From NCBI GenBank assembly GCA_963931155.1, contig OZ006978.1, forward strand, positions 1,426,001 through 1,490,000: a DNA stretch of 64,000 bases, read 5' to 3'. This DNA is from CALXVA01 sp944392465. GTDB lineage: Bacteria > Bacillota > Clostridia > TANB77 > CAG-508. The notes below the pieces were generated by a model. That model did not search any database, was not told the origin of the DNA, and worked only from the letters and a program-made list of their open reading frames with translations. Every line of letters starts with the position of its first letter. Position 1 is the first letter of the stretch. Positions 25,875 to 40,400 of this stretch are shown piece by piece. Both the position numbers and the translations under genes were made by a program.

Positions 25875-27233
25875 GTGGGGACACATATTGAAGATTTAGT
25901 AAATCAAAAAGTAGAACAGATAAAAAATAAAGAAAACATTTTTGACTCTGGAACAGTTATAAAAGTAAAAGATTATATAATAGAAGTTTCTGGACTTGAA
26001 AATGTAACATACTTTGAAAAAGTAACTATTTGGGAAAAAGGAATGGGGTATGTAAATCAAATAAACGAAAACTCTGTTACAGTTGCAATTGTTAAGGAGA
26101 ATGCCCCAATAAAAATAGGAGATATAGTAAAAACAACAGGAGAACAATTTAAAGCAGTATTCGCAAAAGAAGCAATTGGTAGAATAGTAGATATATTTGG
26201 AACAGATTTATTGTCTGGAAAAGCATTTGAAAAAATAAAATATATAAATATAGAAAACGAAACTATTCCAATAATGGATCGTAGAGAAGTTAAAAGACCA
26301 ATGCTTACAGGTATTGCAGGTATAGACTTAATATACCCAATAGGAAAAGGACAAAGACAATTAATAATAGGAGATAAAAAAACAGGAAAAACTCAAATTG
26401 CTCTAGATACTATAGTAAATCAAGGCTCAGAAAGAGCAGAAAGTGAAAATGATGTAGTTTGCATATATATAGCAGTTGGAAAAACAAAAAAAGAAATAAA
26501 AACAATATATAATGAACTTCTAAAAAGAGGTGCATTATCATATACCACTATGGTAGTTGCTACTAATGATGATAAACAACCAGTAGTAAGTTTAATTCCT
26601 TTTGTTGGACTTTCTATAGCAGAAGAATACATGAAAATGAAAAAAGATGTAATAGTTGTAATAGATGACTTAAAAAAACATGCTGATACTTACAGAGAAA
26701 TAAGCTTAATTTCAGGAAAAACACCTGGTAGAGAAGCATACCCAGCAGATATATTCTATCTTCATGCAAGACTTCTAGAAAAAGGATGTCAATATAAAAA
26801 TGGTGGTTCAATAACAATACTGCCAATAGTAGAGACCAAAGGTGGAGATATAACAGACTATATTTCAACAAATATTATATCAATTACAGATGGACAAATA
26901 GTTATGTCTGAAAAAGAATTTGCAAAAGGAAACAAACCAGCTATAAACTATAAAAACTCTGTTTCTAGACTAGGAGGAGCAGTTCAAAAACCAGAAATTA
27001 AAAGCTTAGGAGCACAAATAAGAAGAACATTCTTAAGCTATCTAGAAACAAAAGAAGTTTATGAACTAGCAAATATGGATGAAATGACAGAAGAATTAAG
27101 AAACAAAATGAAAATAGGAGCACAAATACAAGAAGCATTAAACCAACCTAAGTTTATGCCATTATCTAATGAAGAAATAATAGATAAGTTTGAAGCAATA
27201 GTAAAACAGGAAGGATATACAAATGAAAATTAA
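25875..27233 (+). CDS. F-type ATPase alpha subunit, divergent
   Basis: The 452-residue protein is about 50 residues shorter than usual. The nucleotide fold is intact: PIGKGQRQLIIGDKKTGKT ends in Walker A at 166-173, and VVIDDL is a Walker B-like strand. NSVSRLGGAVQ at 361-371 contains Arg365, equivalent to the arginine finger that completes the beta catalytic site. Translation probably starts at GTG 25875, after AAAGGAG. The shortened C-terminal helical domain and sequence divergence set it apart from ordinary AtpA. A separate canonical ATP synthase elsewhere in the genome is expected but not visible here. Confidence 0.88.
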   Translation: MGTHIEDLVNQKVEQIKNKENIFDSGTVIKVKDYIIEVSGLENVTYFEKVTIWEKGMGYVNQINENSVTVAIVKENAPIKIGDIVKTTGEQFKAVFAKEAIGRIVDIFGTDLLSGKAFEKIKYINIENETIPIMDRREVKRPMLTGIAGIDLIYPIGKGQRQLIIGDKKTGKTQIALDTIVNQGSERAESENDVVCIYIAVGKTKKEIKTIYNELLKRGALSYTTMVVATNDDKQPVVSLIPFVGLSIAEEYMKMKKDVIVVIDDLKKHADTYREISLISGKTPGREAYPADIFYLHARLLEKGCQYKNGGSITILPIVETKGGDITDYISTNIISITDGQIVMSEKEFAKGNKPAINYKNSVSRLGGAVQKPEIKSLGAQIRRTFLSYLETKEVYELANMDEMTEELRNKMKIGAQIQEALNQPKFMPLSNEEIIDKFEAIVKQEGYTNEN

Positions 27234-27996
27234 AAGTGTAGTAAAAGTAATGAATTTTCATTCTTTGTTAAAGGTAGATAAAGCTAGACGTAGAGCAGAA
27301 AAATACTTTGCTTATGAAAAAGGTTTAACAGACTTTGTTGATAATATATTAAATAATAGAAATTTAATATTAGACAAAAAAATGTTAAAACTAGATAAAA
27401 AACAAAAACCTTTAAACATATATATTGGAAACGATTTAGGATTTTGTGGTAACTTTAATTCAAATGTAAATAGAGAAGCACGTTTAGACAAAGAAAGTAA
27501 TAAAATAATAATTGGAAAAAAAATATTAAATGGTAAATCAAATGTGCTTCTAGCTCTTACAAAAGAAGAATATTTACAAAATACAAAGCAAATAGAAGAT
27601 TTAATATATGATCAAATTGTAAATTCTAAAATAAGCGAAATGAATTTAATATATAATCATTACTATAATATTAGTAAAATAGAATTAGTAAAAAGAAAAA
27701 TATTACCATTAGAAGAAGAAACATATACAACAAAATCACATAAAGAAGATTTTGCAATAGAAGGAGATATAAACGATATATTAATAAATATAATTGCTAT
27801 GTATTTATCATATGAAATTAGAGTTGCAACAGAAAATAGCTATGCATCAGAAAATGTGGCAAGGCAAATGCTAACAAAAGAATCTTTAAAGAAAATTGAC
27901 GAAATTGAAGAAGAAGAATTAAGAGTAAGCAGAAAAGAGAAAAACGCAAAAAGCTTTAAAAAAGTTGTAGAAAACTATATAAAATTACAAAATTAA
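27223..27996 (+). CDS. F-type ATPase gamma subunit, divergent
   Basis: The 257-residue protein has the two-helix coiled-coil layout of the rotor shaft. The N-terminal helix begins MKIKSVVKVMNFHSLLKV. The conserved Rossmann-like segment is YIGNDLGFCGNFNSN at 67-81, equivalent to SDRGLCGGFNSN. The C-terminal helix contains ASENVARQMLTKES. The start overlaps the alpha stop codon by 11 bases, implying translational coupling. Its presence indicates a rotary machine and not a non-rotary F1 relative such as a secretion ATPase. Confidence 0.85.
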   Translation: MKIKSVVKVMNFHSLLKVDKARRRAEKYFAYEKGLTDFVDNILNNRNLILDKKMLKLDKKQKPLNIYIGNDLGFCGNFNSNVNREARLDKESNKIIIGKKILNGKSNVLLALTKEEYLQNTKQIEDLIYDQIVNSKISEMNLIYNHYYNISKIELVKRKILPLEEETYTTKSHKEDFAIEGDINDILINIIAMYLSYEIRVATENSYASENVARQMLTKESLKKIDEIEEEELRVSRKEKNAKSFKKVVENYIKLQN

Positions 27997-28027
27997 AAAA
28001 ACTATAAAGAAAAAGAATAAAAGATAA

Positions 28028-29759
<1,732 letters not shown>

Positions 29760-29776
29760 TCTTAGATAAATAATAA

Positions 29777-30334
<558 letters not shown>

Positions 30335-30339
30335 AAAAT

Positions 30340-31143
30340 ATGAGAAGTGAAAACAATAAGAAAGTAAATAAGCCAAATAATAAGGTTGATAGAACAGTAA
30401 AAAATGGTGCAAGAGCACAAAAAAGAAAAAAAGAAAAAAAAGTTATAAAAAAAGAAACTGTATTTAGATTAATCTTAATACTAATATTATTAGTAGCAAT
30501 AGTGGGAATAGGAATGTATATAACAAGACTAAATACAGACTTTATAGAAAATTACAATTTCTATCAATATATAGGAGGTAGAAAAATTTCTTATGAAGGT
30601 GCTTTAAAAATAACAAGCAAAGGGGAAATAACAGAACTTACAACAACAAATATGAATATCCAGTTAGATTCAACACCTTTATACTATGTAGATGTAAACA
30701 ATAAAGCATTATTTCCATCAAATATGGAATTAGTAATTCCAAGTACAAATGGACAAGTATATAAAATAAATAGATTTTCAAGTGTATATACAGAAAGTGG
30801 TGTAGCATATTTAGAATATAGAGACAAAACGAAAGAATTACCAGAATCATTCATATTTGACGGTTCTAACTTATATCTATTCTTAGATAATGCAACATTG
30901 GAAGTAGATGATAAAGAATATGAACTAACACCTTTATCATATGTTGTAGCATATAACAAATCTAGTATAGAAATATATAACAAATCAAAAGACAAATATG
31001 AAATAATAAAAACAGACGGATATGGTATAGTAAAAACAGATGACTACACTATAAATGTAAGTTTAGACACTATAAAATACGGAGACAGAGAACAACTTTT
31101 ATTAAAAAGATTCGATGATTTACAAATATTTAATTTTGATTAG
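30340..31143 (+). CDS. Membrane-anchored protein made of the shared membrane-proximal domain
   Basis: The 267-residue protein has a very basic cytoplasmic tail (1-39), one transmembrane helix (about 41-61) and an extracytoplasmic beta-rich domain. The segments PLYYVDVNNKALFPSN and FIFDGSNLYLFLDN correspond to PIYINEGNALLNLGEN and RADGNKYLFLKS in the giant proteins, and to [15 protein letters not shown] in the 1784-aa protein. It has no linker or fibronectin-like part, so it is the minimal version of the architecture. It is the last gene before the operon terminator. The N-terminal tail could contact the ATPase inside the cell; that is inference. Confidence 0.75.
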   Translation: MRSENNKKVNKPNNKVDRTVKNGARAQKRKKEKKVIKKETVFRLILILILLVAIVGIGMYITRLNTDFIENYNFYQYIGGRKISYEGALKITSKGEITELTTTNMNIQLDSTPLYYVDVNNKALFPSNMELVIPSTNGQVYKINRFSSVYTESGVAYLEYRDKTKELPESFIFDGSNLYLFLDNATLEVDDKEYELTPLSYVVAYNKSSIEIYNKSKDKYEIIKTDGYGIVKTDDYTINVSLDTIKYGDREQLLLKRFDDLQIFNFD

Positions 31144-31153
31144 ATGTTTTTAG

Positions 31154-31228
31154 AGATGCTTTTGGGAAATGTTTGAGGAGACGCTTTTGAAACGGTTCTT
31201 AAAACGATTTTCAAAAGCATCTTTTTTT
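31154..31228 (+). terminator. Terminator ending the ATPase operon, with two alternative 5' arms
   Basis: AGATGCTTTTG at 31154-31164 pairs with CAAAAGCATCT at 31212-31222, followed by a T run (31222-31228). A second candidate arm, GACGCTTTTGAAA at 31180-31192, can pair with the same 3' arm. Confidence 0.85.
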
Positions 31229-31252
31229 GTGTAAAAAATATAAAAAAGAGTA

Positions 31253-31318
31253 TTCCAATTTGAAATAATTATGATATAATAAAAATGCCATCGGGGACAG
31301 TGAAGTGACCCCATTGGC
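31253..31318 (+). promoter_or_regulatory. Promoter and 5' hairpin of giant locus 1
   Basis: TTCCAA (31253-31258), a 16-bp spacer and TATAAT (31275-31280) recur at the other giant loci. A hairpin starting GCCA and ending TGGC, with GGGG/CCCC in the stem (31287-31318), begins at about the expected transcription start, so the mRNA would carry a 5'-terminal stem-loop. The hairpin is best preserved at loci 1 and 3. Confidence 0.7.
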
Positions 31319-31349
31319 ACAGCAAACAAGAGAAAAGGAGATTAGAAAA

Positions 31350-31406
31350 ATGAGAAAAGCTAAAAACCGTATGGCTCTAGAGAGAGAGAGAGAGCTACAC
31401 TATTAA
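31350..31406 (+). CDS. Leader frame of giant locus 1 with (AG)8, currently out of register
   Basis: ATG 31350 has AGGAG nine bases upstream and reads MRKAKNRMALERERELHY-stop. The tract of eight AG units (31379-31394) lies within it. The giant frame opens just after the tract but in another register. With seven or ten units the leader would continue as RATLLNNLPVFILVGIVVM into the giant transmembrane helix. The start and ribosome-binding site therefore probably belong to the giant gene in its ON state. Confidence 0.65.
   Translation: MRKAKNRMALERERELHY
31379..31394 (+). repeat. (AG)8 dinucleotide tract
   Basis: Eight perfect AG units directly follow ATGGCTCT. The same context (ATGGCTCT before, TACAC(T/C)ATTA after) surrounds the tracts at 42374 and 53654. 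Confidence 0.95.
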
Positions 31407-31444
31407 ATAACCTACCAGTATTCATACTAGTAGGAATAGTTGTA

Positions 31445-34400
31445 ATGCTAATAATACTAGTAGTAATATATTATATATTTTTAAGATATTCACCAGAGCA
31501 AATAATAACATATAGTGGGTATGCAATAGAAGGAAAAGAGATGGTGGAGAACTTAAAGAGCAGTGATAAGTCCAAGTTAGCACCATACTTGGGCTTAATT
31601 GCTGTGCAAGAGAATGATTTGATATATAAAAAATTAAATTCATATTACATAGGAGAAGATGATAAAAAAGAAATAGACATAAATTATCCAATATACATAA
31701 ATGAAGGAAATGCACTTTTAAACTTAGGAGAGAACACAAAACTAATAACAGTAAATTATGAAGAAGTAGAAGGTTATCCAGACTTCATGATGGCAGATGG
31801 AGTAATGTATAATGGAGCTGATATAACAAGAGCAGATGGAAATAAGTATTTATTCCTAAAAAGTGAAGATGAAATATATACAAATGTAGAACCGATAACA
31901 ATAACAACATCAACAGGAAAGTATACAATAAAAGAATATAGTAACATATATTTTGCAGAAGACCATATAGCATATTATGAAATGGAAGGCATGCAAGGAA
32001 AAAACGAGCAAAATGAAAATAATGAAGAAAATAAACAAAACAATAATTTAAAAGATAGTTATTTAGAATATAAGCAAATAAAACCAATAGACCCAGATTC
32101 AAAAACAAAGATAAATGGAGAAACAATAACATATAAAACATTACTAGAGAGACTAGAGATTTTGCAAACCGAAGAAAGCAACAATGAAAGTAATAACAAC
32201 AAAGAAAATGCAACAAACGAAACAAAAGAAGACGATCTAAAAAATACGACAAACGAAGAGAACACAATTGCAGAAGAAACTACAGGACAAAACAGTAATA
32301 TAAGCAATAATCAAAATACGACAGACACAGAAAATAACAATAGCGACAAGGATGAAGACGAATGGCAAGAAGGAATGTGGGAAAAACCAGAAGTAAGCTG
32401 TACAGACTTTGAAAGTGATGTATATACAATAAGAACAAATCTATCAGTAAGAGATAGAGCAGGAGTTATAACAAGAGGAATAACATTTGAAATATATCTA
32501 GATGGAAGACTAAATAGAAGAGTACAAGCTAGCCAAGCGGGAACACTAGAAATAACAAACTTACAACCAAGTTCAGAGTATGAGATAAGAGGAATATTTT
32601 ATTACAATGATGAAAACGGAGTAGAACAAGAAGAAGAGTTTTACACAGGAAAAGTAACAACAAAATCAATAGATACATTAGGAACATTAGACTTTAGCTT
32701 CCAAAATGGAAAAATATATTCAAATAAAATAGAATTAATACACTTGAAATTAAACAATGCCTTAAATGAAGAAGTAGTAAGAGGAATATCAAGGGTACAA
32801 GTAGAAATAGGAGATGCAGCATATAGATTAACAAATGCACAAATAGATGAATTAAAAGCAGGAAAAGAAATAACATATCAAACAAGTGAAAACTTAACAT
32901 CAAATAGTAAGATAAAATATGAAATAACAGCATTTGATAGATATGGAAATGAATTAAAAGAGAAGAACAACACAGGAGAAACAATAACATCAAAACAAGC
33001 ACCAACATCAAGTATAAGAGTAACAAAACAAGATGTAACAGAAGTAGACTTAGAAATAACACTTACAAATAAAGATAATGTAAGTTTAGAAAACTATAGA
33101 TATGAGATAACAAATCAAAGTGGAGATGTAGTAAAACAAGGAACACTAGGCAACAATGGAGTAGCAAGCAATGGAAACAAAGATGAATTAGCATTTACAG
33201 ACTTAGACCCTAATGGATATTATCAAATAGTAATCTATGGAGATTATGACTTAGAAAATGGAGAAGGAAAACATCAAAATAGTGAACTAGGAAGAGGAAG
33301 CTTTGTAACAAGACCAATAGCATCACTAGGATATATGCAAGTGAAAATAGACGACAAAGAAGTAACACAAGATAGCATGAATCTTGGAATAAGTATAGAT
33401 ACAGTACAAACAGATGCAAGATTAGTAGCAATATTAAATAAAGTTGAAGTAGTAATCTATGACCAAGGAAAAAACACAGATAACGGTTCTGATGAAAACA
33501 ATGGACAATCAGAAGAAGAAACACAGGGAACAGAAATAAAGAGAATAACTCTAACAGATGAAGAAGTAGAAAAACTAAAAACATCAGAAGAAATAGAACT
33601 AAATCTAGAACAACTAACATCAAATACAAAATACAGAATAGATGTAATCACAACAGTAAAACAAGGTTCAGTTGAAGAAGTAGTAGAAGATAAACAAAAC
33701 ATAGACCAAATAATAACACTAAAAATGCCAGCAGAAGTACAAATAAGAAACCAATTTGTAATAGGAACAATGATAGACCTAGACATGAGAATAGAAGATA
33801 TAGATGGAGCAGATTTAGTAGATAAAGTAAGAATAGAAGTAAGAGATAAAGACAATAAGTTAGTAGACTTAAGTGAAATGGCAACAAACCAAGATTATGA
33901 AAGAAAAACATATGAAGGACTAACACCAAATGAAACGTATACAATACTGGTATATGCACCACAATACAATGAAGGAAGCACAGATGCAACATATAAAGCA
34001 GATTACTTATTAAAAAAGATAGAAATAGTAACAGAAACAGGAATAAGTGGAAAGTTAGATTTAATAGGACTAGAAAAAACACCAACAGGAAAGAATTTAA
34101 TAGATGTAAGTTCTAAAGTAAATTGGTTTGTTTCTTGTTTTAATATAGGAAACTATAATTATCCAATAAGTTATGATGAAAATACAAATATACTTACGTT
34201 TTTAGGTACAAATCAATGGAGTTTAAGCTGCATGTATTATGATTTAAGCAAATATATTGGAAAAGAAATAACAGTAAGTTTTAAAGCAAAATCTTCAGAA
34301 GATACTACATTGCAAATAATGGAAAAACGTGAAGATGATTTTTCAAATGTTGGTTATGTTAATCCACAGTTTGCTAATGTGACTACTGAATGGAAAGAAT

Positions 34401-37400
34401 ATAGTTATACATTAACATTAAGTAAAACTGGATATTTGGGATTTTATGAACCAAATAGTGCAACAATTGAATTTCAAAATTTACAAGTTGAACTTGGAAA
34501 TAGAAAAACAGATTATGAAGAATTTAAATATGACTATAATGCAAATATTGCAGTAACTGTAATAGATGCGAGAAATGAAATTATAACAAATGATTATTAT
34601 GTACGCATTTATAAAAACAATGAGCAAATTCAAGAGATAAGGTATGAAGAAATTGGAGAAGAAAATAAAGTAGAAAATGTTCAAAAATCATACAATATAG
34701 AACCAAATGAAACATATAAAATAGAGCTATTAGTAAAAATAGCAGATAGATATTATGAACTAGATTCGCAAGAATTTTCAACAGAAGGTTCAAGAGAAGT
34801 TAAAGGAATACTTAATAAAAATGACTTTTTGAAAATTCAGCCATTTGGTGAATATATAGTATTAAGTGATTTAGATTTATCAGATTTTACAAGTGGAATG
34901 TATCGATTCGGAGCCGATAATTTACAATTTAATGGAAAAATAAATTTTAATGGTAAAACATTAACAAGAGGTATAAAAAATAGTGGTAGTCCTATTTTTT
35001 ACTCTATTGGAAAAGAAGGAATAATAGAAAACTTAGATTTTAACATAAAAATGGACAATAATATGGAAAAACAAATGACGGGTGGACTTGCATTCGATAA
35101 TTATGGCAGTATAAAAAATATAATAATTAAATTAACAGAATCTTCAGAATTAAGAAATTCAAAGGTAGCTTTATGTGTTTGGGAAAACTATGGAACTATA
35201 GAGAATTTTATTTTAAATTTTGAAGTTTCATTGTATGTGAACAATGAAGGAATTGGACTTACTAGTTGGAATTATGGCGTTGTAAAAAATGGGTATGCAT
35301 ATGGTGAAAATATAAAATTAACAAATAGTGTAAGTAGTAGTTCAAGTGTATGCAGTGTAATTGTAAGGCAAAATTCAAATAATGCAATTTTAGAAAATAT
35401 ATATACATTAGTAAGTATCGATAATCTTTATCCTGAAGGTAAAAAAGATAAAGCTTGTATTGTATTACAGAATGTAGGTAATGCAACGGTACAAAACGTT
35501 TATTCTGTGGGATTCGGGGAAAATACAGATTTAACACTTGGACCAAATGTATATAGTAAAGTATCTAAAAAAATTTATAATAATTATTATTTTTCAAATG
35601 AAACATTTACGAGCAAATTTGAAACAAAAGGAAACAAATTATCGTTATGGGATGCAGAGTTTCAAAATCAATTGATAAATACGGATGAAGCATTTATTGT
35701 AGATGATTTAGTAAATGAAGGCTATTATCCTCAACTTAATTTACCAGATATAATGCCCGCACAAGAATATATAGAATTACCAGAGGTAAAAGATGCAGAT
35801 TTGCCAGATATATTATCAACGAAAGTTTTAGAACAAGGTACAGATACTGTTAAGGTACAATTTAGTGTAAATAATCCATCAGCAGAACAAATAACAGAAA
35901 TAAATATACAAAATATAGAAGTAGAAATATTATCGCAAGAATATAATAATGGAAAAAGTATTGTAATAGCAGAATTAAAAAATCCAATTATATGTGTATC
36001 AAAATATAATGTAATAAGTTTAACAGTAAAAGGAGCATTTGGAGGAGGATATACAAGACCATATGAAGAAGGAGAAAGAGTAATAAATGTAGATTTATAT
36101 AAAGAGATATGGGATGTAAATGATTGGAAAGCTATAAATGAATCGCCAACAGAAAATTATATGCTTATGACTGATTTAGATTTTATAAATGAGGGAAATA
36201 CTGTAAATGTTTCAAGAGTAGATGGAATTATAAATGGAAATGGACATACTATATCAAATATAAATTTAACAAATAATTATTATTTTATAGGAGAGTTATA
36301 TGGAACGTTAGAGAATTTATTTATTGACAAGTTTAATCAAAGTGTTTCTATATATGGAGGCGCGATTGCGACGGCAAAAACGAATTCTTTAATAGATAAT
36401 GTGCATTTAAAAAATGTACAAATTTATAAAAATTATAAAAATGGACAGTGGGGAGCTGGAGGTCTTTTACGTATTGCTCAATATTGTACAGTTAAAAATT
36501 GTTCGGTTAATAATATAAAGATAAATACAGAAGGAACATCTAATGAAATTAGTGTAGGTGGTCTTGTTGGAATATCTGAAGGTACAACAATAGAGAATTG
36601 TTTTGTACAAGGATTAAATGTGACTGATTCTAGGGGAGTTAGTTCTGGTATAGGAGGAATAGTTGGAATTGCTCGTGGTTCAAATAGAATTAAAGCTTGT
36701 TATTCAGAAGGAATTATAAATTCTGACAACTTTAATGTTGGAGGTATTGTAGGAAAAGTGGAATCAAAAGACAACATAGAAAATTGTTATTCGAAAGTAA
36801 CAATATCAACAACAAACATTAATGTTGGAGGTATAATTGGCAGTTATTCCGAAACAGATTTAAGCACTATAGAAAATAATTTAAGCATTGGAAATATATA
36901 TACAACATCTGGAATAAATACTTTAAATAGAATAGTTGGAAACAATAATGATACGGTAAATAATAACTATGCTTATGAAAATCAAAAATTAAATGGCTAT
37001 ATAAGTAAAGAAGAAAAAGGAGCAACGCTTTTAGATAAAAATAACATATTAAACTTGAATTTAGGAGAGAGTTATAATTATGACAATAAATCAAGAGGAA
37101 TATTACCGAAATTATATAATACAGAAGGAACAGAGTTATTACCAAACCAGAGCGATATATTATTAGATAATACTTCAGAAGATATGTCAGAATTGGAAGT
37201 AAAAAGTATAGAAGCATCAAAACCTAATACAACTGAAGCAGAAATTTCTATTAGTATTAATAATCCAGAACAAATTGAAATAACAGGAGTAATAATAGAG
37301 GACATGACTGTTACGGAAGTGTCGAGAAATGTAACTCAAAATGGAATGACTAATATTGTAGTAAAAGCAACACCTAATAGATATTATGATAGTTACAAAT

Positions 37401-40400
37401 TAACTGGAATATATTATAAAGATTTAAAAGGTGAAGAAAAAATAGTAGAATTGGAAGCTGAAATTGAAGTACAGTTTTATAAAGAAATATATACATATGA
37501 AGATTGGCAAAGTATAGAAGAAGGTACATATCAAAATTATAGATTAATGGCAGATATAGATTTTAGCGGAAGAACTAATGTAAAAAACAATATAACAGTA
37601 AATAGATTGGAAGCGGAAAATAGAATTTATACTTTAAAAAATATTGATTTATCATATGATTCACCAAATACAGGATTAATAAATAATGTAAAATCAAGCA
37701 TAAAAAATATAGGCTTTGAAAATATAAAATTAACAAACACATCAAATTCTGGAAATTATTTTGGCGTAATATCAAGTAACAGTGGCAATATGGAAAATTT
37801 AAATTTTAAAGATATAATTATAAATGCTAAAGGCATAAGTTATTTAGGATGTATTGGGGGAATGGTTTCAGGCGATGGAATAAAAAATATTAAATTACAG
37901 AATATAACTATAAATGGAAATGGTTATATAGGAGGTTTGCTTGGATATATTAAATTAGATAAAGAAGGAATCATAAAAGATATAAAAGGAAATAATCTTA
38001 CAATTGAAGGAAAAAGTAATTATGTTGGAGGAATTATAGGATATCAATATGGAAAGTATCTTGAAACAAGCAATATTTCTATTAGTGATTCAAATATAAA
38101 AGGCAATGATTATACTGGTGGTATTTGGGGATATATTTATTACTATAAAATTACTTATTTGGTTGTTAATAATTTAGATATTTCAGGACATTCGCATGTC
38201 GGTGGAATTGCAGGTTATTCAATAACTATTTCTAGTGCAACGGAATATTTATATCAGAATATGGAAATATTAGATTCTGATATTACAGGAACTGGTAATT
38301 ATATTGGTGGTGTTACTGGTTATAGCTATGGAGGTAATATTAAAAATTTTTCTTCAAGTAATTGCACTATTAATATACCAAATTCGAATTCTGAAGATAT
38401 AGGAGGAGTTGTAGGAAGAACTGCATGGGTAACTGTTAGTAACTTTGACATATCTAAAATAGAAATCTATGGAAAAGGCAAGAATGTAGGAGGTATTATT
38501 GGAAATAATGCAGACAACGAATCTGCAGATGGTGATGCTATTAATGGATACTTGAGTGAAGGCTTTATCGAGGGCAATCAAAATGTTGGAGGAGCAGTTG
38601 GAAGAGCAAGTTATGGTTCAATCAGGGACATATATATAAATGCAAATGTAAATGCAGAATATAGTTGTGCTGGGGGAGTATTTGGATATATGGATAACAC
38701 TAGAATGACAGCATCTGGTTTTCAATTGAAAGTGACAAATTCAATGGTATTAGATACTCAGGTAAAATCATCAACAAAGTCAGGAGGAATAATTGGAGAT
38801 ATGGCAAAAGCAATATATAGAGAACAAGTATTTTATTACAATAACTATATAGATGCAGATGTAACAAGTGATAATACATCAACTGGTTCACTAATAATTG
38901 GAGGAAGACCAGATGAAAATCCATACATTACAAATACATACGTATATAAGTACAGTACTTTAAATGGAGATTATGTATACACAACAAATGATAATATAGA
39001 TGATAAGCAATATTTAGTAAGAAATGATTTGGATAAAACAGAAACATTTAGAGATAAAATTGGACTTGGAACAACTTATTTGGACTATTCATCTTTAGCT
39101 GAAGGAAAGTATCCAAAAATAAAAGATTCTTATTTATATGAACCAGATCTACAAACAGGGATAGACTTACCAACAGATCCAGACATTACAATAATCAATT
39201 CATTAAATGATGCAAATACAGTAGGTAACAAAAATAATCTTGCGAACACAAATGATATTTCAACTCAAAGCATAGAAGCATTACCAACTATTACAGCATA
39301 TCCAGTTTCAGTAAATGAAATAAACATAGATTTTAGCTCAATGCCAGAAGGAGTAAGTTTCACATACTATATAAACGGACAAGAAAAAGAAAAGATAGAT
39401 TTAGCAAATAAGACATATACATTTAATTACAATTATCAAGATACATTAGAAATAAAACTTACAAATAGCACAGATGAAGAAACAATCACAATAAATCCTG
39501 ACAATGTAAGAAGTGAGGCAAGCTTAGTAGGAGATAACAACGCATACATACTTGGAACAAGCTTATTCATTAATGGAGAATTGCAACAAGGGGAATATGT
39601 AAATGTATATGGTGGATTCGCATTAAATAAAAATGGACAAGTATTTGATATCGCAACAAAACAATTAGTTAGAAAAGATGCTACAACTACAACAATTCTT
39701 TCAGAAACTGCAAAACCACTTCATACATACAACTACAAAGATAATAACATTGAAGTATATGGAACATATAGCAAAGTAAATGATAATGTAAAATCACAAA
39801 TATACAACGTAAGAAGCGGTATATTATCAGCACTATCAAATAATTTAGACATGAAGATAAACAACTATATATCAGACAACTATAATAATAAAGAATACCA
39901 AACAATATTATCAAAAAACGGAGAAATAGTAGACTTAAAAGAAAAATTACAATATCCAGGAAACTTCTTTAGCAGAAATATAAAGCAAATAGTACAAAAT
40001 AATGACCAAGAAAAAACAGAAATGATGGTATTGTACAATACAGGAAAAGTAATAGTATTTAACTATGTAACAGGAGAAGTTATATATGAAAACGACGAAA
40101 AAGCAGATGAAGGACTAGTAGATTATATAGCTGGAAGTGTATCAAACATATGGGATAATTATGAAGAAAAACAAGAGGAATATTCAAAAGGAAAAGAATT
40201 AGCAGCAAAGCTTTCAGAAATGCCAATAGAAGAAGCAATGAAGCAAAAAAATAACAACAATAATGGAACAGCAATAGAAATGGCAAACAATGAGCAAGAA
40301 GAAAGTAATACAATTACAAATAGTGCAGATAATTATATTACAGTATATAATGGAAACACAGATGAATATGATGTATATAGTGCAAATGAAATCATAGGAG

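Noticed and set aside
31291..31305. CGGGGACAG in the locus 1 hairpin as another copy of the GGGGACAGGCTC repeat
   Set aside because: Only eight or nine bases match and they are part of a stem that differs at locus 3; the rest of the repeat is missing.
33210..33629. Long leucine/phenylalanine-rich frames on the minus strand opposite the giant genes
   Set aside because: They arise because the A-rich coding strand gives T-rich antisense codons. They lack ribosome-binding sites and mirror the paralogous gene on the other strand.
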